Of a stretch of 29,412 nucleotides of DNA, positions 1-7,880 are shown piece after piece (position 1 is the first letter of the stretch; every line of letters begins with the position of its first letter). The DNA comes from Planctomycetota bacterium (GTDB taxonomy: Bacteria > Planctomycetota > Phycisphaerae > Phycisphaerales > UBA1924). The stretch spans positions 1 to 29,412 of the forward strand of contig JAEYUO010000073.1 of the NCBI GenBank assembly GCA_023432465.1. Direction: 5' to 3'. Below the pieces are notes generated by a model. The model was given only the letters and a program-made list of their open reading frames with translations. It was not told the DNA's origin and searched no databases. Position numbers and translations under genes: made by a program.

Positions 1-2
1 GG

Positions 3-3000
3 GGGGGCGCGCGGGGCCCCCCCCCCACGACAGGGGGGAACGCTTCCCGCCTCACCGCACACCCTGCCACCGAGCGCAAGGCCGCATTCTCCCCCGACGG
101 CTCCCTTCTGGCGTTCGAGTCCGACCGCGACGGTGCCCGCAACCTCTACGTGATGCCCCTTGTTCGCGAGGGAAGCACCTTGATCGGGGGAGCAATCTCG
201 CGAGTCACCGCGAGCGATCGCTCTCAATCCCTGTCCAGCTTCTCGAATGACGGTAAGTCATTGTATTTCAGTGGCTTACATGAACCTGAACTGCACCGAT
301 CCGCCCGGATGTACGCCGTCGATCTTGTCGGCACCGACTCCGGCTCCGCTTCCCTCGCGGGTGGACCCATTCGTGAACTCTCCCAGGCCTTTGGCAGCAC
401 CCCCCGGGCCACGCCCGACGGCCGAATCCTCTTCTATCGCGGCCGGTTTGACCCCTCCCGCCCGAACTACCGCGGCTCCGGGACCACCGACATCTACTCC
501 ATGTCCTTGTCTGACAACACCTTCCGTCAACTAACGACCGATTCATCCAGCGATTTTGACCCTTGGCCCGGCCCGGATGGCTCGGTCCTCTTCATCTCCA
601 GCCGCAGCGGTCAGAACAACCTCTGGAAGCTCCCCGCATCCGGTGCCGAGCCCGCCGCTGCCCCCATCCAGCTCACCAACTTCGTCCCCACCGCCGACGA
701 GTACACGATCGGCCACGGCATCCAGGACCTCGCTGTGGCCACCGACGGCTCGGCCGCCGCGTTCACCCTCTGGGACGGGCTCTACCGGCTCGACCTCAGA
801 CAGCCCGGCGCAACCCCCCAGCGGATCACGATCCACGTCGGCTCCGACACGCAGAACATCGACTTCCAGCGCCTGAACATCGGGTCGCAGGTCTCCGAGG
901 CCGCGCTCTCCCCCGATGGCAAGACCATGGCGGTCGTAGCCCGGGGTGAGGTCTACATCCGCCCAACCTCCGAGGGCCGCCCGACCCGCCGCGTCACCAC
1001 CACCTATGGACGCGAGCGCGATCTGGCTTGGTCCCCCGACGGCGCAACGCTCTACTTTGCCTCCGACGAACCCGTCGCCGGCGCCCCCGCCGGCGCATAT
1101 GCGCTGTACACCGCCAAGGTCGCGATCGCGCGGGATGACCTCAAGCCCGCCAACTCCGAAGGCAAGAGGGACGACGCAAAGAAGGATGAGCCCGCCAAGC
1201 CCGATCCGGGCAAGCGCTGGGCCGAGGCGATCACCTTCGATGTCGCCCCGTTCATCGTCGCCGCCGATGACTGCCGCCGTCCGATTCCCTCTCCCGATGG
1301 CAAGCGTCTGCTCTACATTCGCGGCCGCGGCGACATCGTCGTCCGCGAGCTCGCCGATGACGCCTCCGGCTCAGAGCGTGTCCTCATCCCCAGTTGGGAC
1401 CGCGGCGTCGATGTCCTCTGGGCATCGGACTCGCGCCACATCGTCTACGCGATCAACGATCTCGACTTCAACACCGACATCTGGCTGATGGACACCGGCT
1501 CACCCGACGCCAAGCCCATCAACCTCACCCGCCACCCCGACAACGACTACTCGCCCCGCCTCAGCGCCGATGGCAAGGTCCTCACGTTCCTCTCCGAGCG
1601 CGGCAGCGGCGATGATGCCACGGATGTCTACCAGGTCTATCTCGATCTCGAACTCGAAGGCATGACCTCCTACGAGCGCGACGACTACTTCAAGAAAGCC
1701 GCCGAGGCCGCGGGGAAGCGCAAGCCACTGGAGATCAAGCCGCCCAAGCCCGCAAAGGCCGACGGCGCGCCCGCCGAGGACGCCAAACCAGAGGGCCAGC
1801 CCGATGAGCCGGCCAAGGACAACGCGGATGCGAAATCCGACAAGCCCGCGCCAAAGGCCGAGCCCGCCGCCGAGCCCAAGCCCCTGAAGTTTGATGCCGA
1901 CGATGCCTATCTCCGCATCCGCCGCATCACCGCATCCCGCGGCAACGAGGGCAACCTTGTCATGACGCCCGGCGGAGACCGGATCATCTTCACCGCGCCC
2001 GGCGAGGATGGCCCATCCGCTCTCGTCAGCGTCGATCACAAGGGTCAGGACCGCAAGGTCATCGCCCCGGGACCGCTCGGCGGCGTCGATGTCTCCCTCG
2101 CCGGCGACCGCGTCGTGTTCGTCAAGAGCGGCTCGGCCAACACCGCCCCGAAGACGGGCGGCAAGGTGGACTCCTGGCCCATTGATGCACAGATCCAGAT
2201 CGAGACCGCACGCCAGCAGCGGCAGAAGTTCCTCGAGGCCGCGCGCGTCGTCGGCACCAACTTCTATCACAACACCCTCAAGGGGCGCGACTGGCCCAAG
2301 CTCACCGAGCGCTACCTCTCGCTCGCCGAGAAGACCCGAACCGCCGACAGCTTCAACCGCGTTGTGAATCTCCTCTTCGGCGAGCTCGACGGTTCTCACC
2401 TTGGCATCTCCGGCGGCGAGGCGGGCGCGGGGAGCGCATGGAGCGGGCCCAGCACGCCCATCGGCTACCTCGGCGTGCGCGTGCAGCCCGCGCCCGGCGG
2501 ATACCAGATCACCCACATCACGCCCAACGGCCCCGCCGACCGCGCGGGCTCAAAGCTCGCCGTCGGCGATGCCATCATCGAAGTTGATGGCACATCGTTC
2601 GATGCCGCGGGCGCTCTCCCCACGATGGACTTTGCCGCCGCGATGGTGAACACCGCGGGCAAGGAGACCCTGCTCAAGGTCCGCGGCGAGGACGGCGCGA
2701 CGCGACTGGTCCTCATCATCCCCATCAGTTGGGGCGAGTGGGACCGCCTCCGCTATCAGGAGATCGTCCGGCATCGCCGCAACCAGGTCGAGGAACTCTC
2801 CGGCGGCCGCTTGGGATACCTCCACATCCGCGGCATGAGCGAGCCGAGCGTCCGCGACTTCGAGCGCGACCTCTACGCCGCGGGCAAGGACAAGGAAGGC
2901 CTCATCATCGATGTCCGCGACAACGGCGGCGGCTCCACCGCGGACATCCTCCTCTCCTCGCTCACCGCCCCGCGCCACGCCAAGACCCAGCCCCGCGGCG

Positions 3001-3386
3001 TCGATCCCGCCGATGTCCCCGATGACGCCTATCCGCGCGACCGCCGACTCATCTACGCCTGGACACGCCCCATCAACGTCCTCATCAACCAGAACTCCTT
3101 CTCCAATGCCGAGATCTTCGCCCACGCCGTCAAGAACATCGGCCGCGGCCGCCTCATCGGCACCGCTACCTTCGGCGGTGTCATCTCGACCGGCGGCACT
3201 TCGTTGATTGACGGCACAACGGTCCGCCTTCCGTTCCGCGGCTGGTACCTCCCCGATGGCACCGACCAGGAGAACAACGGTGCAAGGCCCGATGTCGATG
3301 TCCCGCAGATGCCGCAGGATGAAGCCGCGGGTCGCGACCTGCAGCTTGAGGCCGCCGTCCGCGATCTGCTGCAGAACCTGAAGTAG
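3..3386 (+). CDS. Tricorn-like S41 serine protease, 5' end missing
   Basis: Probably a large peptide-degrading serine protease of the tricorn family (peptidase S41), exported or periplasmic by analogy. The frame is open to the window edge and already reads a propeller motif (FSPDGSLLAFESDRDG) before the first Met at 150, so the N-terminus lies outside. Many 'SPDG' blades form a TolB/WD40-like beta-propeller to about nt 1650. A PDZ domain follows at nt 2460-2710 (LGVRV, then GPADRAG). The S41 core is at about 2720-3360. The tricorn SH pair is visible (GELDGSHLGI, Ser at 2394, His at 2397). The nucleophile motif is NSFSNAEIF (Ser at 3102) and the late Glu is in QENNGARPD (3270). Where archaeal tricorn has Ser-Asp, this has Ser-Asn. 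Two Lys/Ala/Pro/Asp-rich inserts (about 1130-1215 and 1690-1890) interrupt the propeller. The family assignment is firm; the substrate is unknown. Confidence 0.92.
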   Translation, partial: GGARGPPPTTGGNASRLTAHPATERKAAFSPDGSLLAFESDRDGARNLYVMPLVREGSTLIGGAISRVTASDRSQSLSSFSNDGKSLYFSGLHEPELHRSARMYAVDLVGTDSGSASLAGGPIRELSQAFGSTPRATPDGRILFYRGRFDPSRPNYRGSGTTDIYSMSLSDNTFRQLTTDSSSDFDPWPGPDGSVLFISSRSGQNNLWKLPASGAEPAAAPIQLTNFVPTADEYTIGHGIQDLAVATDGSAAAFTLWDGLYRLDLRQPGATPQRITIHVGSDTQNIDFQRLNIGSQVSEAALSPDGKTMAVVARGEVYIRPTSEGRPTRRVTTTYGRERDLAWSPDGATLYFASDEPVAGAPAGAYALYTAKVAIARDDLKPANSEGKRDDAKKDEPAKPDPGKRWAEAITFDVAPFIVAADDCRRPIPSPDGKRLLYIRGRGDIVVRELADDASGSERVLIPSWDRGVDVLWASDSRHIVYAINDLDFNTDIWLMDTGSPDAKPINLTRHPDNDYSPRLSADGKVLTFLSERGSGDDATDVYQVYLDLELEGMTSYERDDYFKKAAEAAGKRKPLEIKPPKPAKADGAPAEDAKPEGQPDEPAKDNADAKSDKPAPKAEPAAEPKPLKFDADDAYLRIRRITASRGNEGNLVMTPGGDRIIFTAPGEDGPSALVSVDHKGQDRKVIAPGPLGGVDVSLAGDRVVFVKSGSANTAPKTGGKVDSWPIDAQIQIETARQQRQKFLEAARVVGTNFYHNTLKGRDWPKLTERYLSLAEKTRTADSFNRVVNLLFGELDGSHLGISGGEAGAGSAWSGPSTPIGYLGVRVQPAPGGYQITHITPNGPADRAGSKLAVGDAIIEVDGTSFDAAGALPTMDFAAAMVNTAGKETLLKVRGEDGATRLVLIIPISWGEWDRLRYQEIVRHRRNQVEELSGGRLGYLHIRGMSEPSVRDFERDLYAAGKDKEGLIIDVRDNGGGSTADILLSSLTAPRHAKTQPRGVDPADVPDDAYPRDRRLIYAWTRPINVLINQNSFSNAEIFAHAVKNIGRGRLIGTATFGGVISTGGTSLIDGTTVRLPFRGWYLPDGTDQENNGARPDVDVPQMPQDEAAGRDLQLEAAVRDLLQNLK

Positions 3387-3418
3387 CGTCTCTCGACGGT
3401 CCCATTCGGAGCAACGCC

Positions 3419-4231
3419 ATGCACGTGCCGACCATCTTCGCCTGCCTCGCGGCCGGCGCGGCGTGCGCGGCGGCGCACTCCCCGCCGCGATCGTTCCACG
3501 ATTTCTCCGCCTCGCGCGACGGGTTCGCGTTCGTCAATCGCTTCTCCGGTTCCTCGCTCCCGGGTCCGCTCGCGCTCCTTCACGATGCACTCGGCGCGCC
3601 CGATGAGTTCGGGCTCTGCGGCGGCATGTGCTTCGCCGCGGCGGATTTCTACCTCGCTGGCCAGCCCATCCCCGCGCACGCCGGGCCACAGCCCACCCGC
3701 GGCCAGCCGCTGTACGACTACATCTATCAGCGACAGGTCGATTCCTTCGGCCCGAACCTCACGTTCGCCGCCAAGTTCTCGCGCTGGATGGACATGCCTG
3801 ATTCCGGACCGCACTCCGTCGGGTGGGCCACCCTTGCCGAGCTTGACGCCGTGCTCGATGCCCTCGATCGACGCGAGCCCGTGCACCTCGGCCTGGTCTA
3901 TGTCGATTCGAAAGTCTCGCGCGTTCCATGGCAGAACCATCAGGTCCTCGCCACGCGCGCCACCTTCGAGCCCCAGACGGATCGCGGCATCACCGCCTGC
4001 TCGCTGCGTGTCTATGACCCCAACCACCCCGGCAACGATGCCGCGCGGATCGACCTCCAACTCATACTCGACGGCTTCGCGCGCACCGGCCACGACCGCT
4101 CTCCGGTCGTCTCGCTCCGCTGCACGCAGGTCTTCCCGCGCACCGATTCGCGCCCGGATCGTGTCCGCAACGTCCGCGGCCTGTTCCCCATGCCCTACGC
4201 GCCGAAGGTCCCGCCCGAATCGCTGCGCTGA
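3419..4231 (+). CDS. Secreted protein with papain-like Cys/His pattern, function unknown
   Basis: This is a 270-residue protein with a clear signal peptide (MHVPTIFACLAAGAACAAA). It is probably exported. A start at 3419 is supported by GGAG at 3408-3411, 7 nt upstream. The mature part has a GLCGGMCFAA motif (Cys67, Cys71), an NHQVLA motif (His174) and VYDPNHPG (Asp200, Asn202). This order, Cys then His then Asp/Asn with the Cys at a helix start, is what papain-fold peptidases and transglutaminase-like proteins show, but I cannot name a family. It follows the tricorn gene by 32 nt on the same strand, so the two are probably cotranscribed. A secreted partner in peptide or cell-wall turnover is possible. 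It could equally be a non-catalytic binding protein. Confidence 0.8.
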   Translation: MHVPTIFACLAAGAACAAAHSPPRSFHDFSASRDGFAFVNRFSGSSLPGPLALLHDALGAPDEFGLCGGMCFAAADFYLAGQPIPAHAGPQPTRGQPLYDYIYQRQVDSFGPNLTFAAKFSRWMDMPDSGPHSVGWATLAELDAVLDALDRREPVHLGLVYVDSKVSRVPWQNHQVLATRATFEPQTDRGITACSLRVYDPNHPGNDAARIDLQLILDGFARTGHDRSPVVSLRCTQVFPRTDSRPDRVRNVRGLFPMPYAPKVPPESLR

Positions 4232-4246
4232 TGCGCGGCTCACCCG

Positions 4247-5044
4247 TCAGCCAAACACCCCGCCCAGCCGCGCCGCCGCGACCAGCAGCAGCAACGTCAC
4301 CAGCAGACGGACCGTCCGCGTCGGCAGCACATGCGTGAGCTGCGCGCCGATCACCCCGCCCACCATCGCCGTCGGCGCCATCACCGCCGCAAGCAGCAGC
4401 GCATCCTGCACCGATTGATCCAGCCCCGGCAGCGAGGCCAGCTTCACCCCCGCCCCGACGATCGACGTGATGCAGATCACCGCGCTGCTCGTCGCGATCG
4501 CCTGCTTCAGCGGCACGCGGCAGAGCATCTGCAGCGCGGGCACCATCATCACGCCCCCGCCCAGCCCGAGCAGCCCGCCGATGAACCCCGTCATCGCCGC
4601 GCTGACCAACAGCCGAGTCCGCGTCGTCCGCTGCCCGTGCACATCAATCCCCGATTTGGACATCAGCCGCCAGACGTTGAACGCGCAGTACACCAGCAGG
4701 AACAGCGCGAGCCCAACCTTCAACACCTGCCCGTCAATCATGTTCCCCGCCAGCACGCCCAGCACCATGCTCAGCATCGTCATGGGGATGAGCGATCCCA
4801 GCAGGTCCTTCCGCACCGCGCCGTTGCGATGGTGGCGGATCGCGGCGGGGAAGGCGACAAACACGTTCACCGTCATCGCCGCGGCCATGTACAAATGATG
4901 CGTGTTCGGCGACTTCTCGCCGAACACCCAGTGCAGCGCGGGCAGCATGATCATCGACCCGCCGACCCCCGCGAGGCCGCCAAGCACGCCGGCGCCAAGA
5001 CCGATCACGCCGGCCTCAACAAGTTCAAGGAGCGACAACTGCAT
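4247..5044 (-). CDS. TauE/SafE-family membrane permease
   Basis: This is a 265-residue integral membrane protein of the sulfite exporter TauE/SafE (DUF81) family. Members move sulfite, sulfonates or other organic anions; the substrate here cannot be read. The family's internal duplication is visible: GGLAGVGGSMIMLPAL near the N-terminus and GGLLGLGGGVMMVPAL in the middle, each followed by hydrophobic helices, about eight in total. I place the start at the ATG at 5044 (MQLSLLELVEAG), with GGAAA upstream. A TTG 60 nt further up is open but adds a soluble, unlike-family leader (MGWYSEQPRG). The gene converges with the preceding secreted protein, leaving 15 nt between the stop codons. There are no sulfur-metabolism genes in the window to narrow its role. 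Confidence 0.88.
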   Translation of the reverse strand: MQLSLLELVEAGVIGLGAGVLGGLAGVGGSMIMLPALHWVFGEKSPNTHHLYMAAAMTVNVFVAFPAAIRHHRNGAVRKDLLGSLIPMTMLSMVLGVLAGNMIDGQVLKVGLALFLLVYCAFNVWRLMSKSGIDVHGQRTTRTRLLVSAAMTGFIGGLLGLGGGVMMVPALQMLCRVPLKQAIATSSAVICITSIVGAGVKLASLPGLDQSVQDALLLAAVMAPTAMVGGVIGAQLTHVLPTRTVRLLVTLLLLVAAARLGGVFG

Positions 5045-5061
5045 GCGTGTGTTTCCGAACG

Positions 5062-5067
5062 ACTGTA
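5062..5067 (-). promoter_or_regulatory. Candidate -10 element of the TauE/SafE gene
   Basis: On the minus strand TACAGT lies 17 nt before the ATG at 5044, which would give a leader of about 10 nt holding the GGAAA ribosome-binding sequence. No convincing -35 is visible. This is an inference from position and sequence only. Confidence 0.35.
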
Positions 5068-5394
5068 TCGGACCACCACGGGGCTGTTCCGAGTACCACC
5101 CCAAACATGCGTTCTCGGACGCTCGAATCTACCCAGATTGGGGGCGGGCAACGCTCAGAACCGTCACATACTGCACCGGAACTCCACCATTGGCTTGATG
5201 AACAGGGGCGATGGGGCGTTCTTGGGATAGGCTGAATGCACGCCCCAAGGCACCCGCCAAGGGTCGTCCCGGTACGTACAGCCAAGATCCGAATCGCCTG
5301 TGGGCCGCCGTGGTGGCCGACCCACTCGCACCGGAAGTCTCGGCGCCGGGTTCATGTTTCAGACAATCCAAGAACGGTGGAATCAACTTTGAGA
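5068..5394. other. Intergenic region between TauE and 3D-protein genes
   Basis: About 330 nt between divergent genes. I see no convincing gene. It contains a 7-bp inverted repeat (GGGGCGT at 5213-5219, ACGCCCC at 5240-5246) with a 20-nt loop and the 8-bp palindrome GTACGTAC near 5272. The 5' leader of the 3D gene must lie here. I could not match it to a known riboswitch. Confidence 0.4.
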
Positions 5395-6129
5395 ATGGAC
5401 AACCAAAAAGCCGCTGTGTTGCGTCGTGGCCGAATGGTCCGCACCGCTCGAGAGCTCCTCGCCGTCCTTGGTCTGTGCGCCTTGTCCGCGGCCTCCGCCG
5501 TCGTCGTCAAGGACTCGGTTGCACGCAACGAGTTCTCTCCGCTTGCCGTGGTCAGCGCACACCCCGCCGGCGAGCAGCGCAACAACTCCGTCAACGTCGC
5601 ACCCGTGTCGTACACCGAGGCCGCTGTGCCCGCCGCCGATCCGCTGAACGCGGTCGCCGAGGCGACCCCCGCCGCGCAGCCCGCAGAGTCGGCCGCGCCC
5701 GCCATCCCGGCGAACGCGATCGCCGACACCTCCATCCGCTACTTCAACGGTCGCCCGATGCGTCCGGCACGAACCATTCGCATGAAGGTCACGGCCTACT
5801 CGCCGGATGAACAGTCGTGCGGCATCTTCGCCGACGGCATGACCGCCTCGCTCCACGATGTCCTCACCAACGCCGGCAGGCTCGTCGCCGCGGATTCCCG
5901 AGTCCTTCCCCTGGGCTCGGTCATCTCCGTCCCCGGATACGACAACGGCGACATGGTCCCCGTGCTCGATCGCGGCGGCGCGATCAAGGGTCGCCGCCTC
6001 GATGTCCTCTACCCCACCCACAGGCAGGCTCTCAAGTGGGGCGTGCAGGACCTCGATGTCGTCGTCTGGGAATACGCCGACGGCAAGCCCCCCTGCGACT
6101 TCCGCGGCATCCGCGACTCGAAGAACTGA
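5395..6129 (+). CDS. Secreted 3D-domain protein (RlpA/MltA-like barrel)
   Basis: This is a 244-residue exported protein. After a basic start (MDNQKAAVLRRGR) a hydrophobic segment (LLAVLGLCALSAASAVVV) acts as signal peptide or anchor. An Ala/Pro-rich linker runs to about residue 120, then a 3D domain covers about 128-236. The Asp-bearing motifs that name the domain are visible: VAADSRVLPLGS, VLDRGGAIKGRRLDVL and LKWGVQDLDVVVWE. 3D domains form the double-psi barrel of MltA and of Firmicutes YabE/YuiC-type proteins, which act on peptidoglycan, so a lytic transglycosylase or muramidase-like role in the envelope is likely. The ATG at 5395 gives the best signal peptide. Upstream in-frame codons to 5236 look non-coding. 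No accessory LysM or G5 domain is present. Confidence 0.85.
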   Translation: MDNQKAAVLRRGRMVRTARELLAVLGLCALSAASAVVVKDSVARNEFSPLAVVSAHPAGEQRNNSVNVAPVSYTEAAVPAADPLNAVAEATPAAQPAESAAPAIPANAIADTSIRYFNGRPMRPARTIRMKVTAYSPDEQSCGIFADGMTASLHDVLTNAGRLVAADSRVLPLGSVISVPGYDNGDMVPVLDRGGAIKGRRLDVLYPTHRQALKWGVQDLDVVVWEYADGKPPCDFRGIRDSKN

Positions 6130-6415
6130 GCCGAGCGGGCGGGACACAGGTTCAACAGATTGAAGCCGGATGGAACAGATGGTCAGCCTCTGATGCTGTC
6201 TCGTCTGCTTCCGGTCTGTTGCTCTCCATGCTCATCCGCATCCGCTCTGTACTCTTGTCCGCTCTTCGCTTCTCGATCAGCCACAGCTCCTCTTCCTCTT
6301 CCTTCTCTTCTTCCCCTCACTCATCCTCCTCCTCTTCATCTGCCCCATCCGTGGTTCTGATCTGTTCCCATCTGTGTTCCTGCCTCTCCCCGAATCCCCG
6401 TTCCGAAATCGCCGG
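6130..6415. other. Non-coding stretch with inverted ACAGAT repeats and pyrimidine tract
   Basis: No credible gene. A purine-rich word (GATGGAACAGATGGTCAG, 6169-6186) returns inverted at 6357-6372 as the complement of GATGGGAACAGATCAG. Between them, about 6265-6350 is an almost pure C/T tract (TCC/CTC/TTC runs). A related word (GGAACACAGA) recurs after rplI. This looks like decayed repeat sequence; no function is visible. Confidence 0.45.
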
Positions 6416-6421
6416 TACGAT
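6416..6421 (+). promoter_or_regulatory. -10 element of a leaderless DUF58 transcript
   Basis: TACGAT ends 5 nt before the GTG start at 6427, so transcription would begin at or next to the start codon. No Shine-Dalgarno sequence is present. It supports the choice of the GTG start. The same layout recurs at seven other genes in this window. Confidence 0.55.
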
Positions 6422-6426
6422 CCCGC

Positions 6427-7473
6427 GTGCTCGCATCACCCGCCACGCGCCGGCCAACAACCATCGATGAGTTGATCCCTGCGCAGCTCGCCGGCGCGCT
6501 CGACTCGGTGGACATTGCCTCGCGCCGCATCTTTCCCGGCAAGCTCCAGGGCGAGCGCCGCTCCAAGGCCCGCGGCCGCAGCGTCGAGTTCGAGGACTTC
6601 CGGCAGTACGTGCCCGGCGATGACCTCCGCCACATCGACTGGAACGTCTTCGCGCGGCTCGACCGCTTCTTCATCAAGATCTTCCAGGAAGAACAGGACC
6701 TCGCGGTCCACCTCGTCCTCGATGCCTCGGCATCCATGGATGCCGGGAACCCCAACAAGCTGTTGGTGGCGCAGCGCATCGCGATGGCGCTGGGGTACTC
6801 CGCGCTCGCGGGCAACAACCGCGTCGCCGCGTGGATCTTCGGGGGAGGCGGTGGCACCGCCGCGCCCGGAGCATCCGCCGGGCTTCGCGCGATGCCCGCC
6901 GTACGCGGCAAGCGCGCGGGCCAGCAGCTCGCACGCTTCATCATCGATCAGACATGGCCGCCCCCGCCTGCTTCGCCCGTTCGAGATGGCCCATCCCCAT
7001 CTGCGGAACAACTCGCCGCGGGCGAGTTCACGACCGCGCTCAAGACGATCGCCCGCTCGCGCACCGGCCGCGGCGTGGTCATCGTGCTCTCCGACTTCCT
7101 GATCCCCCCCACCCCCAGCGGTTACGCCGAGGGGCTGACGATGCTCGCGGGCGGCGGAAGCACGCCGTGGGACGTCGTGCTGCTGCAGGTGCTCTCACCC
7201 GGCGAACTCGACCCGCTCAGCGAGACCGATGGTCACGGCGGCAAGATCGTCCTCGGCGACCTGCGCCTGACCGATGTCGAAACCGGCCGCGTCGCGGAGG
7301 TGACGGTGACGCCGGATCTCGTGAAGAGCTATCTGTCGCGGCTGGAAAGCTATCAGCGGAAACTGACCGAGTTCGCCGCGCAGCGCGGCATGACGCACCT
7401 CGTCGTTCGCAGCGATGCCGATGTCGCAAAGCTGGTGCTCGATGAACTGCGGAAGAGGGGCGTGGTGGGGTGA
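6427..7473 (+). CDS. DUF58 protein with von Willebrand A-like fold
   Basis: This is a 348-residue cytoplasmic protein of the DUF58 family. The signature is strong: GRSVEFEDFRQYVPGDD, then LRHIDWNVFARLDR and an FQEEQD motif (residues about 50-91). A metal-site motif Asp-x-Ser-x-Ser follows at 99-103 (LDASASMD), the hallmark of a vWA/MIDAS fold. DUF58 proteins usually sit beside MoxR AAA ATPases and act in protein assembly or envelope stress; no moxR is nearby, so here the gene stands alone. The GTG start at 6427 is supported by a -10 box 5 nt upstream; an in-frame TTG at 6472 is a less likely alternative. A Gly/Pro/Ser-rich insert (about residues 138-200) interrupts the domain. The coding frame ends exactly where a heptamer repeat array begins. 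Confidence 0.88.
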   Translation: MLASPATRRPTTIDELIPAQLAGALDSVDIASRRIFPGKLQGERRSKARGRSVEFEDFRQYVPGDDLRHIDWNVFARLDRFFIKIFQEEQDLAVHLVLDASASMDAGNPNKLLVAQRIAMALGYSALAGNNRVAAWIFGGGGGTAAPGASAGLRAMPAVRGKRAGQQLARFIIDQTWPPPPASPVRDGPSPSAEQLAAGEFTTALKTIARSRTGRGVVIVLSDFLIPPTPSGYAEGLTMLAGGGSTPWDVVLLQVLSPGELDPLSETDGHGGKIVLGDLRLTDVETGRVAEVTVTPDLVKSYLSRLESYQRKLTEFAAQRGMTHLVVRSDADVAKLVLDELRKRGVVG

Positions 7474-7543
7474 GTGGGAAGTGGGAAGTGGGAAGTGGGA
7501 AGTGGGAAGTGGGAAGTGGGAAGTGGGAAGTGGGAAGTGGGAA
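7474..7543 (+). repeat. Tandem heptamer array, ten exact GTGGGAA units
   Basis: Ten perfect head-to-tail copies of GTGGGAA begin at the base after the TGA stop of the DUF58 gene, followed by a partial unit. Seven is not a multiple of three, so all three forward frames pass through. Copy number is likely to vary by slippage. Short heptamer arrays of this kind are known in cyanobacteria (STRR sequences). No function is evident. Confidence 0.95.
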
Positions 7544-7593
7544 GTTGATCTTGGCCCGCAGGGCATGCCAAGAACTTCACTTGCAATTTCTTC

Positions 7594-7611
7594 AGCCTGC
7601 TTCAGCAGGCT
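7594..7611 (+). repeat. Palindromic hairpin P1
   Basis: Stem AGCCTGC-TTCA-GCAGGCT, 7 bp with a TTCA loop. It is preceded by TTC and followed by TGCTCG, and repeats exactly at 7674-7691. The TTCA-GCCTGC start matches hairpin 1 of the elements around the transposase, so P1 is probably a relative of those. Confidence 0.8.
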
Positions 7612-7673
7612 TGCTCGTTGCATAGCAGGTGATCGCTGGGGCACACATCGCCGCGTGCTCGCCTTCGCCTTTT

Positions 7674-7723
7674 AGCCTGCTTCAGCAGGCTTGCTCGCTT
7701 GTAGGCCAGGCCTTCGGGCCTGG
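7674..7723 (+). repeat. Two-hairpin element P2-P3
   Basis: The first hairpin repeats P1 exactly (7674-7691). The second, CCAGGCC-TTCG-GGCCTGG (7706-7723), closes with a C(UUCG)G tetraloop, a very stable RNA fold, and is preceded by GTAG. The order (hairpin 1, 14-nt spacer, hairpin 2 beginning GCCA and followed by GCAG) parallels the elements flanking the transposase, where the spacer is 12 nt. It could also work as a transcription barrier downstream of the DUF58 gene. Confidence 0.7.
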
Positions 7724-7765
7724 TGCAGCAGCACACACGACACATCCAACCGCGTTCTTCCGATC

Positions 7766-7783
7766 AGGCCGTTTCAACGGCCT
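7766..7783 (+). repeat. Palindromic hairpin P4
   Basis: AGGCCGTT-TC-AACGGCCT, a perfect 8-bp stem. A weaker GCC-TTCA-GGC follows at 7796-7805. Both centre on TTC(A), like P1 and P2. They lie just upstream of the esterase promoter. Confidence 0.65.
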
Positions 7784-7817
7784 TCTTTCCATCACGCCTT
7801 CAGGCACTTCTGACCAT

Positions 7818-7847
7818 TTGTTCCATCGCCCATCTGCCGACTACGGT
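7818..7847 (+). promoter_or_regulatory. Candidate promoter of the esterase gene
   Basis: TTGTTC (7818-7823) and TACGGT (7842-7847) are 18 nt apart and would start an mRNA about 27 nt before the ATG at 7881, leaving room for the GGAG site at 7871. This is the only esterase-directed promoter candidate I can see. Confidence 0.45.
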
Positions 7848-7880
7848 TTCTTTCCGCCACCCCCCCTGCCGGAGAGGCCC

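Noticed and set aside
3053..4243. Minus-strand open frame of 396 codons
   Set aside because: Antisense to the tricorn C-terminus and the secreted protein, both well supported; Arg/Gly/Glu-rich with no motif.
5250..5394. Possible c-di-AMP (ydaO) riboswitch before the 3D-domain gene
   Set aside because: Such riboswitches often precede wall hydrolases, but the conserved blocks and pseudoknot sequence are not visible here.
7474..7543. CRISPR-like array
   Set aside because: Units are 7 bp with no spacers and no cas genes; it is a simple tandem repeat.
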